From contig NC_134951.1 in NCBI RefSeq assembly GCF_965638725.1, positions 103,005,811 to 103,069,810 of the forward strand: 64,000 nt of DNA. Direction: 5' to 3'. This stretch comes from Aptenodytes patagonicus (taxonomy: Eukaryota > Chordata > Aves > Sphenisciformes > Spheniscidae). The position numbers and the translations under genes were made by a program. The notes beneath the pieces were generated by a model, which saw only the letters and a program-made list of their open reading frames with translations, had not been told where the DNA came from and ran no database searches. Shown here piece by piece: positions 12,501-23,099 of the stretch (the stretch's first letter is position 1; each line of letters begins with the position of its first letter).

Positions 12501-13590
12501 AAACCAGAGGAAAATCCTTACAGTCTAAATCAGTGGAGTTTTAGTGAAAGTCTGAATTTAGTTGGAAAGTTTTTTTTTTTTTTAAAGCATTTGAACAGAT
12601 TAAATTTCTCAATATCAACAAACCTTTAATGTCACTTAAGTCTTGGAAATAGGGTTTATTTGTCTTATGGACGAATAAAGCTCTCTCCCAAGCACTGGAT
12701 TTCATTCTTTGTTAAACCGGTGTCTTATGCTGTACTGAGTGGATAACAAAGCATGCATTTAATACATAAAAATCAGAGTAATGAGACACTGGAAGTTAAT
12801 TATAATGTAGCAGAGTTTAAGGGTCAGGATTAGCAGGCTAGGATTACTTGTCAGTAGGAGTAAAAAGACCAGGAAAGAAGAGGTCCATCACAGTAAGGTA
12901 ACAAAAAAAGGGCATTAAAAGGACATCTGTGGAGACTATGCTTCCTCTACTTTTTTTTTTTTTAAAAACAAAGAAAAATCTGATTTTGAAAATTGGTCCC
13001 AGGTATCTAAAAAAACCAGAGAAAGTTATTTGATTTTTGAACTTCAAACTTTGTGTTCTTTAACTTAAAAGCTTTAACTTTGTATACTTTTCCTTTTTCT
13101 GGCATTGGTGAAGCACACTTTCCCTCTCATATTAGTTCCATTCCAGCCTTGTGCTATGAAAGGAAAAACTTTATGGAAAGAACATAGTGCCTTGGTTGTC
13201 CCTATATACTACAAATAAAAAAACTGGAACAGGCTGAGCAGCACTTGGGACTAGATATGAACTAAATACATGTTACAAAGAGAAACAGACCATACCAACT
13301 ATAGTCTGAAGTGACATCATTTTCAAATATATTCCATTTCCATGCCACCTTAGTGACATTTATCAGATGAATTACTAAAAATTAGATTTTGCCAGCAAAG
13401 AAAAAATTCAGAAGAAAGGTATTTGTCTTGGCTTATCCAGAAACCTTCAGCTGTTTGTATTCAGGGAGTAGAACTATTTAACATGGGCCTGGTACCCAAG
13501 ACTGTCCTCAGTTTTATATTCACTCCCTACTCTGGAAAACTTTTCAGTTAGCTTCAGTGGATACTTTCACTGAATTTTAAGTTTACCTGA
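9600..13590. other. A/T-rich noncoding sequence with long T-runs
   Basis: No gene is supported. T homopolymers stand at 10423-10437 (15), 12472-12486 (15), 12570-12583 (14) and 12951-12963 (13). An A-run lies near 10370-10380. These could be reversed poly(A) tails of retroposons, but no LINE or SINE body is recognisable beside them. The part at about 10900-11740 has more G+C and several open frames under 95 codons, none recognised. Confidence 0.6.
10159..10210. promoter_or_regulatory. Homeodomain-like and TEAD-like motif cluster (candidate)
   Basis: ATTAATTGCTAATTAG near 10161-10176 contains three TAAT/ATTA cores. About 15 bases on, GAATGC at 10193 and GCATTC at 10205 form an inverted pair resembling TEAD (GGAATG) sites. 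Such clusters occur in vertebrate enhancers but also arise by chance in A/T-rich DNA. No conservation data are available here. Confidence 0.18.
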
Positions 13591-13715
13591 GAGCCAGTGC
13601 TGAAAACTCTTCTGCACGTGATTACTGTTAGTAATCAACCTCCTTAAAGTCAGTGAGACTATTTACTTGAGTTGTCTTAACTTTTCTTTGTGACCTTGAA
13701 CAAAGTTATTAACCA
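13590..13715 (+). repeat. Decayed repeat fragments
   Basis: AAAGTCAGTGAGACTATTTA near 13647 resembles the arm of a palindromic element. GTGACCTTGAACAAAGTTA near 13690 resembles the conserved MIR core-region string GTGACCTTGGGCAAG. Both are short and diverged. Confidence 0.3.
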
Positions 13716-13802
13716 TGAGGTCAAAAGCCTTTGATAATTCGTCAAAGAGGAAAAATATATTATTCAGAAACCTTCAAAGACAATTAAAAATCCTAAAAAC
13801 AA

Positions 13803-13846
13803 CCCCCAAAAACCCCCCAAAACCCCCTTTTTTCTCCTCCACCCCC
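13803..13846 (-). other. G-quadruplex motif on the minus strand
   Basis: On the plus strand four C-runs stand at 13803-13807, 13813-13818, 13823-13827 and 13842-13846. The minus strand therefore reads G5, a 14-base spacer, G5, T4, G6, T5, G5. Three runs have 4- or 5-base T loops like ciliate telomere repeats, and the fourth has a longer loop. This should fold as a G-quadruplex (and an i-motif on the C strand). No gene is adjacent. Confidence 0.6.
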
Positions 13847-13849
13847 AAA

Positions 13850-14360
13850 ACAAATAAAGGAAATGTAACTGGCTATGCACTGGCTACTTCAAATAGCCTT
13901 CATTGTATCCTTGAGATACACAGGACCAATGACAGCCTTAAAAAAAAATAAACCTTCCTTGCATACATGAGATATGCAGAATTTCTGTGATGTGTTGCAA
14001 TTTCGTCAAACCATTCTCTAAAGAGCACATGTGCTCCTATTCCTATTCCTAGCTTTTGTGGTTAGATTGCCACTAGCCAAGTTTCCAAAATAAAATATGA
14101 AGTTCCTACAACAGACGAAAGTGTCCAGTAACATAGTGCAGTATAGTTAGAGATTAAACTAGTCAGTAAATAAAATAATACATTGCTTATTAGTTACGGG
14201 ATGGGTGAAGCCAAGCCCAGGAGGTGGGTAGGATCAGCACACTGCTGCCAGACACCGTTAAGTTAGCATGCAGCGCTAAGTAGGACAACAGCAACTGAAA
14301 TCAAAGGTTCACAAATTGGCAGGACACATTCTTTTGTTGCGCAGAGTCACTGGTTTTCGA
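13850..14360. other. Unique noncoding sequence
   Basis: Nothing beyond a short CCTATT triplication near 14036-14050 and A/T-rich sequence was recognised. Confidence 0.6.
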
Positions 14361-14361
14361 A

Positions 14362-14422
14362 GGGTGAAATCCAAGCCGTGTTGAAGTCACCAGGAAAAGT
14401 CTCTGTGAGCCAGGACTTCACC
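14362..14422. mobile_element. Palindromic MITE-like element, type 3 (GGTGAAATCC ends)
   Basis: The left end GGGTGAAATCCAAGCC is mirrored by the right end GTGAGCCAGGACTTCACC. The terminal ten bases agree at nine positions after reverse complementing. The centre holds TTGAAGTCACCAGG, a decayed form of the TTGAAGTCAATGG string common in this palindromic repeat class. The element is 61 bases long, noncoding and non-autonomous. Confidence 0.6.
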
Positions 14423-17400
14423 TTAATAGAAAGTAATTAACCTCGCTACTCCTGCCAAGAGTTTGGGTCTGTGGGCACCAACCCATTAAGCCATGAAACT
14501 CGCCTATGCTACAAGAGCAGCTGTTGCAAAAATGTGCAGAGCACAGCAGGAAGAAAGGTTGCCCTGGTGATGTTTGGACACTGCGGTGTTTGCATGATTA
14601 TATAGGAGAGTGTCTCCTTTTCCAAGTCAGTATCAATGATAATCAGCAGTGATGTGAAAAGAGATGATTAAAAATTACAAGATGGCATTTCAAACATAGT
14701 TTTGGCAGGAGGCAAAATTCCCAGCTTCCAGGCAGCTTCCAACAGCTCTGTCTACAGTACGGAAAGCAGCCCAACTCAGCACCCCTGGATCTGAGCATGG
14801 GCTTGAAACCTGTGTCACAACTGAGTCATTTAAAATGTCTACTGCCTATACCCAGACACTTTGTAAGTTTTAGGTAGAGTCTAGATTGGGATGACTTCAG
14901 GGAAACCTCTAGTTTAGAACTGCCCATATTTAGGCACCCAATTTCTCCCCTGCTCCTTACATCTATGTGCTTGCCTAACTCCACTCCTCCCGTCCTCTTT
15001 GACAGCTGTGGCAGTGGTGGCCGAAGTAGGAGAAAGGAGCAATGACAAATTACACCTTATCCCTAGCTGGTGGAAAAAACAGTAAAAGCTAGCTTATCAT
15101 ATTGAACATTGTATTTATTTCAAGATCGTGTTTCTCCTTGTTAGGACAGCAGAGTAACCTTTCAACCTTCATTTGCATAAACCAGAGGTCTACTGGAACT
15201 GCGCCCACAGCGTCCACTGACAAAGATATCACTGAATGCTCCTATACACCGTTACTGTGAAGACTTCTTTATACAAAGCCAGGCTAGAATAACTAAGATC
15301 GATAAGGAAATTCATTCTGGGAGGAAGAGCTTTTGACTCACATTAGCCTGGGGAAAGACCAAAATCATGCTGGTTAAAAATGGTAAGTGTTCTCAAGCAT
15401 GAAACCAGATGTTGTCTCCTCTGCCGCTGAACATCTTCCAAAGGAGTGGTATGAAACCTTTATTTGTATGGCTGGGTAGCAATGGCATTTCAAAAAGATG
15501 GTTTTTTTTTTTACTTCTAACTTTACAGAAAACATTGCCACTTCCTGTCAGATAAGCCTCTAGCCATGGTGACCCAAATAAGTGTTGATTACCACAATTG
15601 ACTATCTCTGGAGCCGAATGTGAACATCATGCATTTCCAGCTGCCAGAAAGTGCCCTTGCTCCCTCCCCAGCGGAGACCACCATGTCTCCACCAGGACCA
15701 CGTGCCACTGGCATTCATCCAGCTTCCTCATGTCAGCACAGCTATGCAGTGTTGCATTTCAGTGCAACCATCAGGCTGCTGTTTGTCTTAGAAACACACT
15801 TTGCTCCACAGCACTATGAAATCTGAATGCCTGTGATACACACTGGATCACAGAACCCAGGAGAAAGTACATAGAAACACTAGAGAAAGCATTTCTGACC
15901 CATTGAAATCACTTTTCAAGAGAGTTTCGACAGAGCCAGGTCTGGCCACTCAGAGGAGACTACAGAGCTTTTTCTTTCTCCCCATCCCCTTAAATGCTTT
16001 ACCACCAGAAAAAAAGTAAACACCAACCAACCAAAGTTAACCTCAAAAAAAAAAGTTACCAACTTTAAAAGAAAATCACAACTGAAATACTAAAAAAACC
16101 ACCCCAAACACCAACAACTCCCTGCTCAACAGAACTTTAACCCTGAGGACACTCACATATGAAAAGCTCAAAGGACTGCAGCAGGGGTTTTGTCAGTATT
16201 AGTAAGGCAGACAAGATGGAAATATGTATAAGCACAGAGGGCAGATAGCTGTTACAGTGGGGGCTTGGGTATGGTTCTGGTTTTGCAGTCGCAGTTACTG
16301 TTGTGAAAGCACAGATTTCTTTGGGTCTGGGATAAGGGTGACACAGAATGTTGTCCGAAGTCAGTAATGTCTAAGACCATATTGAAAGACCCGAGGTCAG
16401 CATCAGACCCGTGTCGTCAGCATTATAATGAATTTGTTTAACTTTTAAAGTTTCCCTTAGTTCAGAAAAATATCCTACAAATGTTTTCTCTGAAGAGGAT
16501 TTGTGAAAGTGCTTTTATTCTTGTTCAAGAAGTATTTTGATATTTGGATTCAGTGATTAGAAGTGATAAACTTTCATAACAGACTTCTGGTTCAATAACA
16601 ACAGATTATACAGTACATAGTCAAACGAACATTACTGAAATTGGCCTGATATTAGATACTCAGAGCGTATGTTTGCAGACTTGTTGGCTCTGATTGTAAA
16701 TAGGCTTGTCTTCCATTTTAACTACAGTTCATTTCCAGGGAGCAATTTCTACTGTTTTAAAACCAGTCTGTACATGTTGTACCTAAAAGCAAATGAAGAA
16801 CATTTAGAGAAGGGAAGTAGCATGTGTATATTTCCAGAGAAAACAGCCATTTCAGCAGAAAACACTGCCTGACAGTAAATACTTAACCATAAGCAGCCTG
16901 GCAGCAGAGCAGAGATGTTACATGGCACACTGGTGCATCTCAAAAAAATTAACCTGACTGATTAAAACTAAATAAAGGATCTTATTTTCATTTGTGATTA
17001 CAGGTAGCGTCAGAGACTATAAATTCTTCTTAGCTTGAAAAATAAATAATAAAAAAAAAAGAAGTCAAGAGGAGCTTTTACTAAGTTAGCAATACATAGC
17101 CCACAAATTTTCGTGACTTCAAGATAACATAACAAAAATCATTCTAAGTGATCTTTTTAGATGCCTTCTATATGATTCTGCATGAACAGATAGTCCCGTC
17201 CTACTAATAGTTGTTGGGGCACTCATGTCAGGCTTACAATATCCCAATTCCACCTGTTTTATAACTTACTGACACTTCTTTTATCCATAACAAGGGCGCA
17301 ACGCCTACCTGAGACTTGATCTGCTCACTTCTTTCTTTGATGTTCCTCACTCTGCGCCAGGGGTCACAGTGCTGGCAGACATGCCATGGGGTATGAATGA

Positions 17401-18510
17401 TTTAAAGCAACAGGTGAAAGTCTTTAAATGAGTGTATTTACTACCACCTTTCAAGGACTCTGTATCAGCTATGCTTGATCATGTTCCATGAGTGTTCTCA
17501 GATGCACTTTCCATTGTGTTGCTGTTTAGTGGCACGGTCATATTTCATGTAAGTTAGATATTCTGTGAATTTCACGTGCTCATCTTGTAAAGCTGGTCTA
17601 GTGTGGATGGTCAATCTCCCGGGCTTTCATCACTCAATAAGGGACAGATGCATTTCAGTGTTAAGCAAACTAGTAATATTTCCTACATTTCCCATGAAAA
17701 TACTTTCTGCCTGCATCTCATCTACTTACACTTTCTTTAACGTTCATCTCTGCTGCCTCCTCTCACTGCAAGAGTCTGAAATGGCTCCTATGCCTTAAAC
17801 AACTTGCTGTTTTCAAGGTGATTTTACCTTCCTTCCTTCAAATCTTTTTCTTAAAGACCGCTTCTTCTAGAGCTATTTTCTTCCACAAAGCTTTGAAAGA
17901 TCAGCACCCCCTGAGGCATGACATGGCCTTTAGCTAGAATTCCAGCACCAGTCTCTGATCAGACACTCCTCTGCACAACTGCAAATTAGAAGAATCCCCA
18001 CTCTTATCTTCAACTGCTTCCCAAGATGTTACAATTGCATCACAGCTGTAATGATTGCAAACCTAACTGTGGAAAAAAAAAACCAAACAAATTAAATGCA
18101 AAAACCGCAAAGTCCCTTAATGCAAGGAAAAAATACTGAAGAATATTAAGTGGAAAGAATGTCATTAGAGGTCATCTGTAAATATTGTCCAATTCACTAA
18201 AATAACAAACAAAAGCAACTGTGAGAACATGCACCTCTGATCTCACAGTGTTTCAGTATTGAAAATTCATATATTCAACTAGGAGGCCAAAATTCTTCCT
18301 TTTCCTTCTTGTTCCCCCTTCGTTTATCTCATAGCAAAATTAATGTACTTATCATGCAAAGTAAAGACTAAACAAAAATAATACTTTTTAGCATAAATTA
18401 TTCCCAGATTAGAGATGGTCAGTCAGGATTTCCTTGCTAGGCGACATGATATTTACTGTACATACAACAGCGAGATCGGCTCCTAATGTTGATAATAGAA
18501 GGCAAACCCG
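14423..18510. other. Unique noncoding sequence
   Basis: No gene is supported. A stretch at about 14920-14990 (TTAGGCACCCAATTT, then GCTTGCCTAACTCC) hints at another decayed inverted repeat. Near 15340-15390 an acceptor-like site (TTTTGACTCACATTAG) and a donor-like site (ATGGTAAGT) bound only 36 bases, which I do not call an exon. The frames at 15598-15826 and 16669-16872 are under 75 codons and unrecognised. Confidence 0.6.
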
Positions 18511-18516
18511 ATAAAC

Positions 18517-18650
18517 GGCTAGAGAATAGATCAGGAATTAGAAGGCCTCAGTTCTAACCCAGGCTACGCTACTCTTTAGTCATGATGTTGACCAGAATAC
18601 TTCACAACGCAATGCCTCTCCTTCCCACTACAATGTGCTTCTACTATGTA
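18517..18650 (+). repeat. MIR SINE relic
   Basis: The order of elements follows MIR: a tRNA-like head (GGCTAGAGAATAGATCAGGA), the B-box region (CTCAGTTCTAACCCAGGCTA, for GGGTTCTAATCCCGGCT), then the core with TTGACCAGAATACTTCACAA, a decayed form of TTGGGCAAGTCACTTCAC. It is strongly diverged, as expected of an insertion older than the bird lineage. Confidence 0.6.
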
Positions 18651-18659
18651 GCGTTTTAA

Positions 18660-20335
18660 ACGCTGTAAATATTTCTTTAATAGTTCCAGTAGCTTCAAAA
18701 ACGATGATGGGAACACTCAAATGTACCTTTGCATTCATGGCAGCATCCTGTAGCACATCAAGAATTTAACATTTTCAGGTGTTTAAATATACCTAAATTA
18801 CATTTCAAAATAAAAATTTTTAATAAAAATAAATAATTAAAAGCTGCAGAAATTAAACACGCACTCTTGGCTTCAGGCTCCATTTGCAGATTGACAATGA
18901 TCAGCACCTATAAATCCTCATGGGCAGTGAAACGCTGGAAGGGAAAGAGAATGTTTTCAACAATAGCTGATGTCTGTATCAGCAACAAAACCAGTCTCTG
19001 AGCACTGGCATCAAGGAGCATTTGATGTGAACAAAGTGACATCGTGTTTCATCAAAGGTTAATGAGTACAGCGGCTCTGTCAGCAATACATTAAGACAGC
19101 AGTGTCACTGTTCGTCATACTTGGTGAGTTCAAGGCAGACTGCAAGCATCAATGTTTGCGGATTCGTTGGGGTTTCTTCTCCCTCCTGGTTCAGTAAGTT
19201 TAACGTGACAAGTTAGTAGCTCCCCATAAGCAACTCTTTATGCTGTTTTTCTGTGGAGCAATAATGCTTTTGTAAGCCTGGTACTTGTGCTGACTGGAAA
19301 ACTAGAGGCTTTTCTCAGTAAGTTTAGTTTGTTTAACTAGAAAGCAAAACAGAAAATGTAATAAAACATCCTTAACCATTTTTTTGTTGTTTTTCAGTTT
19401 CCTGATTAAAAACCTTTTTTTTTTGTAGAAAATGCAATATTGCTCAGTTAAAGGCTTTTTTTCAAGCAAAATTTTTGTGTAAAACTTTCAGTTTAGATAT
19501 TTATCCATAACTGTCCATTAAAATAATTGGAAAAGTGTAGAGTAGCATCAACGGGGAGACAAAGAAACAGCAGCAGTGAAGTGCTGTAGAGCCAAAGTTC
19601 AGCACTCCGCACAAATTCTGCTGCTAGATCCAGTGCCACTGGGCAGTGCTCAAAGATATCACAACCGGCTTCTGAGCTGGTAGAGTTTTCTGTCAGTATC
19701 TCAGGAAACTATTATGTGGCTGAACAAGCACCTGACTCCATGGCAGAGTAAATAAGGACTGGATGTATGAGTACGGCTCTGGGATCTGGACCTTAGATGC
19801 AACAGCACTTGCCACATTCTGCCATCCAAGTTCGTAACAAACACCAGCTCATTTCCCTGCTGGATAATACCTTATCTTTCTCTAACCGTAGACAGGATAT
19901 GGATGACACTTCGCCTCACATGGCATCGGCTTCCAGGATCCATGACCAAAGCCACGGACGGGAAACTTCTTTGTGCTTGGGAGCTGCCCGGGTGAGGTAA
20001 AAGTCTTTGTAGCCTTTAGCAAGTCAGTAGTGTTATGTGGTGTTTACTACGCTAGCATTTTATGAGTTGTGCTCATATTGTTGCTGAAAGTGCTTCCGAG
20101 TCCTGCTGCTATTGGCGAGGTGTGGCTATTTTCAAAGGCTTCGGTTCTCCCTCCTCTGAGGACCTGAATGACTCATTCGGGACAGTTTATTTCTATGAGC
20201 TTGTTTGTTTTACACAAGCCAAACTTTCAGTTCTGTCAGTCTCTAGCTAGACAAACCTTAGTTTTAAGAGCTTATTGCACAAAGGTCTTATTTACATCAT
20301 TACATATCTGTGTTTCACAAGGCAACCTGTACTTT
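18660..20335. other. Unique noncoding sequence
   Basis: The stretch at 18780-18845 is nearly pure A/T. T-runs lie near 19380-19425. Open frames are under 70 codons. No exon or repeat is recognised. Confidence 0.6.
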
Positions 20336-20340
20336 ATAGA

Positions 20341-20665
20341 AGAATCATAGAAAAGGTGGTTCAAATGGAGCTCAGGAGGCCTTGTAGTCATCAGGTATTC
20401 TTACGCCATTCCTGACAGGTATTTGCATAATTTAACAACCATGTAATGACAGAGGCCCCGCCTATTGCTGCACAATCCATTCAACCTTTGCATTAGAAAG
20501 GTTCCCTCTCCCCCATAAAATATCTACCTTACCTCTTTCTGGGTACAAAGACTTAACTTCATCAACATGAACATGGAAAACAGACTATTCCTCTCCTTTC
20601 TGTGGCCCCTTACAAGGCTAAACATATACTGTTTTGTCTTCTCTGGATAGCTCAACACCGCATGG
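20341..20665 (-). mobile_element. CR1 LINE, 3' fragment (reverse orientation)
   Basis: Read on the plus strand, the segment starts with AATCATAGAAAAGGTGGTTC, the complement of a CR1 3' end, and runs toward the 5' side. Diagnostic pieces include CACAATCCATTCAACCTTTG, AAGGTTCCCTCTC and AGGCTAAACATATACTG (for the usual AGACTAAACAATCCCAG), followed by CTTCTCTGG. The order is that of the CR1 3' end through its last several hundred bases. It is 5'-truncated and highly diverged, and encodes nothing. Confidence 0.75.
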
Positions 20666-20669
20666 AACC

Positions 20670-21414
20670 AAGAGTCCTATATACAACTTCCACCCGTTTT
20701 CTCTGTAGTGAGCAGTTGTGCTGAATCAGATTATGCAGTGATGAAGATTTTAACTGGAATCTCACCTGCTATATTCATGCACAAAGCAGTCCCATTTGTG
20801 TTGTAAATTTTATTCTTTCACTTTTTGGCTAGCATCCCATTTGCTAAGGATAAAGATGGCTTTAAGTTTGGAGATACTGTTTTGGCAAGTCCATTCTCTG
20901 GTTTTCAAAGCAAACAGAATGAAGGCAGGCATAACTTTTGCCCTGGTTTCCTAAAGATATGAAACCTACACAGTCATGCTACACAAGACTTTCTGTCCAC
21001 CCATCCCACCCCCATAGCCACTTCTGATCCTGTAGGTCAATGTCAGCCTGATTTGACAGGAATGAAGAGTTCAAAGACTGAGTTTCTGCAAGATTTGGGG
21101 GTGGGGGGAGGGAGGGGAAAGCAACCAATGAAGAACAGAGACTATCTGAATCAGAATAAGCAGATAATATATCGGACGTTCAGAATCCTTTTAGGAGAGA
21201 GACTTACAAAGTGTCTGTTTTGCAGGACAAATTTCACTTGAAGAGCTGGACTAGCCTAGAGTTCATATTGGGCTTCCTGGTTTCAGAACTCCTGGATCCA
21301 TTTGCACTAACCTGGAAAATAAGTTTGCCATGATATGAAATTCTCAGTGAATAGGGTTATTATTTGTTTCTGTGAAGCTCCTTTCATCAGAAGATCTGAA
21401 AGCATGTGACAAAG
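20670..21414. other. Unique noncoding sequence
   Basis: No gene or clear repeat. A G-rich stretch, GGGGGTGGGGGGAGGGAGGG, stands near 21097-21116 and could form a quadruplex. Confidence 0.6.
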
Positions 21415-21540
21415 AAGGCCTTGAGCGTTATCTCTGTTTTATGAATTGAAGAACAGAGAGGGGATGCACCTTGCCTGAGGTCAATAGATCAAATGGCGAA
21501 CCCAGGTGTCCTTCAAGCAGCTCAAGCAGTTGTCCATGCT
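21415..21540 (-). repeat. MIR SINE relic (reverse orientation)
   Basis: The plus strand reads as a reversed MIR: TGTTTTATGAATTGAAGAAC and CAGAGAGGGGATGCACCTTG (for GATGAGGAAACTGAGGCACAGAGAGG...GACTTGCCC), then TGAGGTCAATAGATCAAATG and GCGAACCCAGGTGTCC (for AAGGTCACACAGC...GAACCCAGGTC). Order and spacing fit well. Confidence 0.65.
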
Positions 21541-21544
21541 GCTT

Positions 21545-22615
21545 CAGGTGCACCTCAAATAGAATCAGGTAACTTATATTTTGCTATCCTATTTTTTCTG
21601 CTAGAGACTTGACACTCACTTGGAATAGTGGTCTAAGCTACTTTTATTTTTACCTGACAGACGTGAACCAACAGAAAAGAGCCTGTTTTTGCAGAAAATA
21701 GCACAACCTCAGATTTTTAAAGGTGTGTTCAAGTAAGCATCCAAATGTTGAGGCATTCCAACACACAAGTTAACTTAATTTTCAAAAGCAATTATCTGTG
21801 TCTTTGAGTTAACAAAGGGAGCTGCAGAATCACCTCCAGCCACAGCAGTTCTTGTGCAGTTTGAAGGCAGAAACTCTTTCTGAAATCTGGGCTGGGTTTA
21901 CTACAACTGTCCAGAGAAGTACTATTTGCTCCCACTTAAAAATCACGTAACTTCTGTGCGTTCAGAATCTCAACATATAGTTTTCTTGCCCTTAAATACA
22001 TTCTAGAAGATGATGTAGCCTTAAGTCTTGTGTTCAGCTATCCTAAATAAATCTGTTCCATAATCAATGCCTATCCACAAGCAGTTTCTAAAATCAACCT
22101 GCCTGAAAGATTCTCACAGTGAAAATCAAATTTCTTGGAGGATCCACAGTCATTTTGTCAGAACCTGTTTTATTATTCCAGACAAATCCACTCAGTGTCA
22201 ATGTCCGAGGGTAAAACCACAAAACAGTATTCCCTCTGCTAAATATTAGCAACAAACAATGATTCATTTGAAATAAGACTTCCAAATGTAATTCTATCCC
22301 AATAACTAAATAAATGAGGTGCTAAAAGCACTGAATCCCAATGATGTCTCTAAGATGTCAGGAAGGAAAAAAAGCTAGCTCTTACTACACAACTGCATTT
22401 AAAATTAAATTATCCAACAGCCTCCCTCACCACCACAAGTGGTCCTTCAAATCTGCATTGTTGAAGCGAAGAGATGAGAAGAACCTTAAAATGGTAGGAG
22501 ACAGCCATTGAACAGAGTTGAGAATAGTAAGTGGTACTTGAGTTTTAAATCTAGTTACAGATACTTCATTCTGGCCATACCAAAATCTTGACATGCCTGT
22601 ACCTTCAGCAACCCA
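21545..22615. other. Unique noncoding sequence
   Basis: No gene or recognisable repeat; frames on both strands are short. Confidence 0.6.
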
Positions 22616-22617
22616 GG

Positions 22618-22670
22618 TATAATATAAATATTTATATATATATACACGTAGTATATATAAATATATAAAA
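22618..22670. repeat. AT-rich microsatellite
   Basis: A TA-repeat tract with interruptions (TATATATATATA, CACGTAG, TATATATAAATATATA) that is locally self-complementary. Confidence 0.85.
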
Positions 22671-23003
22671 ATGCTAATGTTAGGATCACTCCTCTGAGCC
22701 CCAGTGAAGCAGGTAGCCCTTCTCTCTGAGTCACACATTAATCCCTACGACTGGCAGGCCTAGATGCCCAAGCAGCATCCTGACACTAAATGCGATGCTG
22801 CATCACAGTTATTCTAAATATATTTTAGGCTTATACACTTATCTACTTCTGCTTGGATGTTTTTGTTTGACTTTTTTTTCCATTGTAGTTTTGGGCATTG
22901 CTTCAGTGAAACACTTTAGCAAATGCTTAATTTTCATCATGTAAGTAACCGGGCCATCTTCTACAAAGCAGGGCTTCTGCAAAGCACAGTCTTTTTCCAC
23001 CTT

Positions 23004-23097
23004 AAATGCAAAGAGGATTTAAACATGTGCTTATGCCTTGTGCTGACCTGAAATGCAAAGAGGATTTAAACATGTGCTTATGCCTTGTGCTGACCTG
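23004..23097 (+). repeat. Perfect 47-bp tandem duplication
   Basis: Positions 23004-23050 and 23051-23097 are identical over all 47 bases. Each unit begins AAATGCAAAGAGGATTTAAA and ends TTGTGCTGACCTG. The lack of any mismatch means the duplication is recent, or the copies have been homogenised, or the assembly contains a local artefact. The unit matches no repeat family I know. Confidence 0.98.
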
Positions 23098-23099
23098 AA

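Noticed and set aside
10423..12963. Four T-runs of 13-15 bases taken as reversed poly(A) tails
   Set aside because: No retroposed gene, LINE or SINE body could be recognised next to any of them.
15345..15390. Acceptor-like (CTCACATTAG) and donor-like (ATGGTAAGT) sites bounding 36 bases
   Set aside because: The interval is too short to support, no reading-frame partner was found, and such pairs occur by chance.
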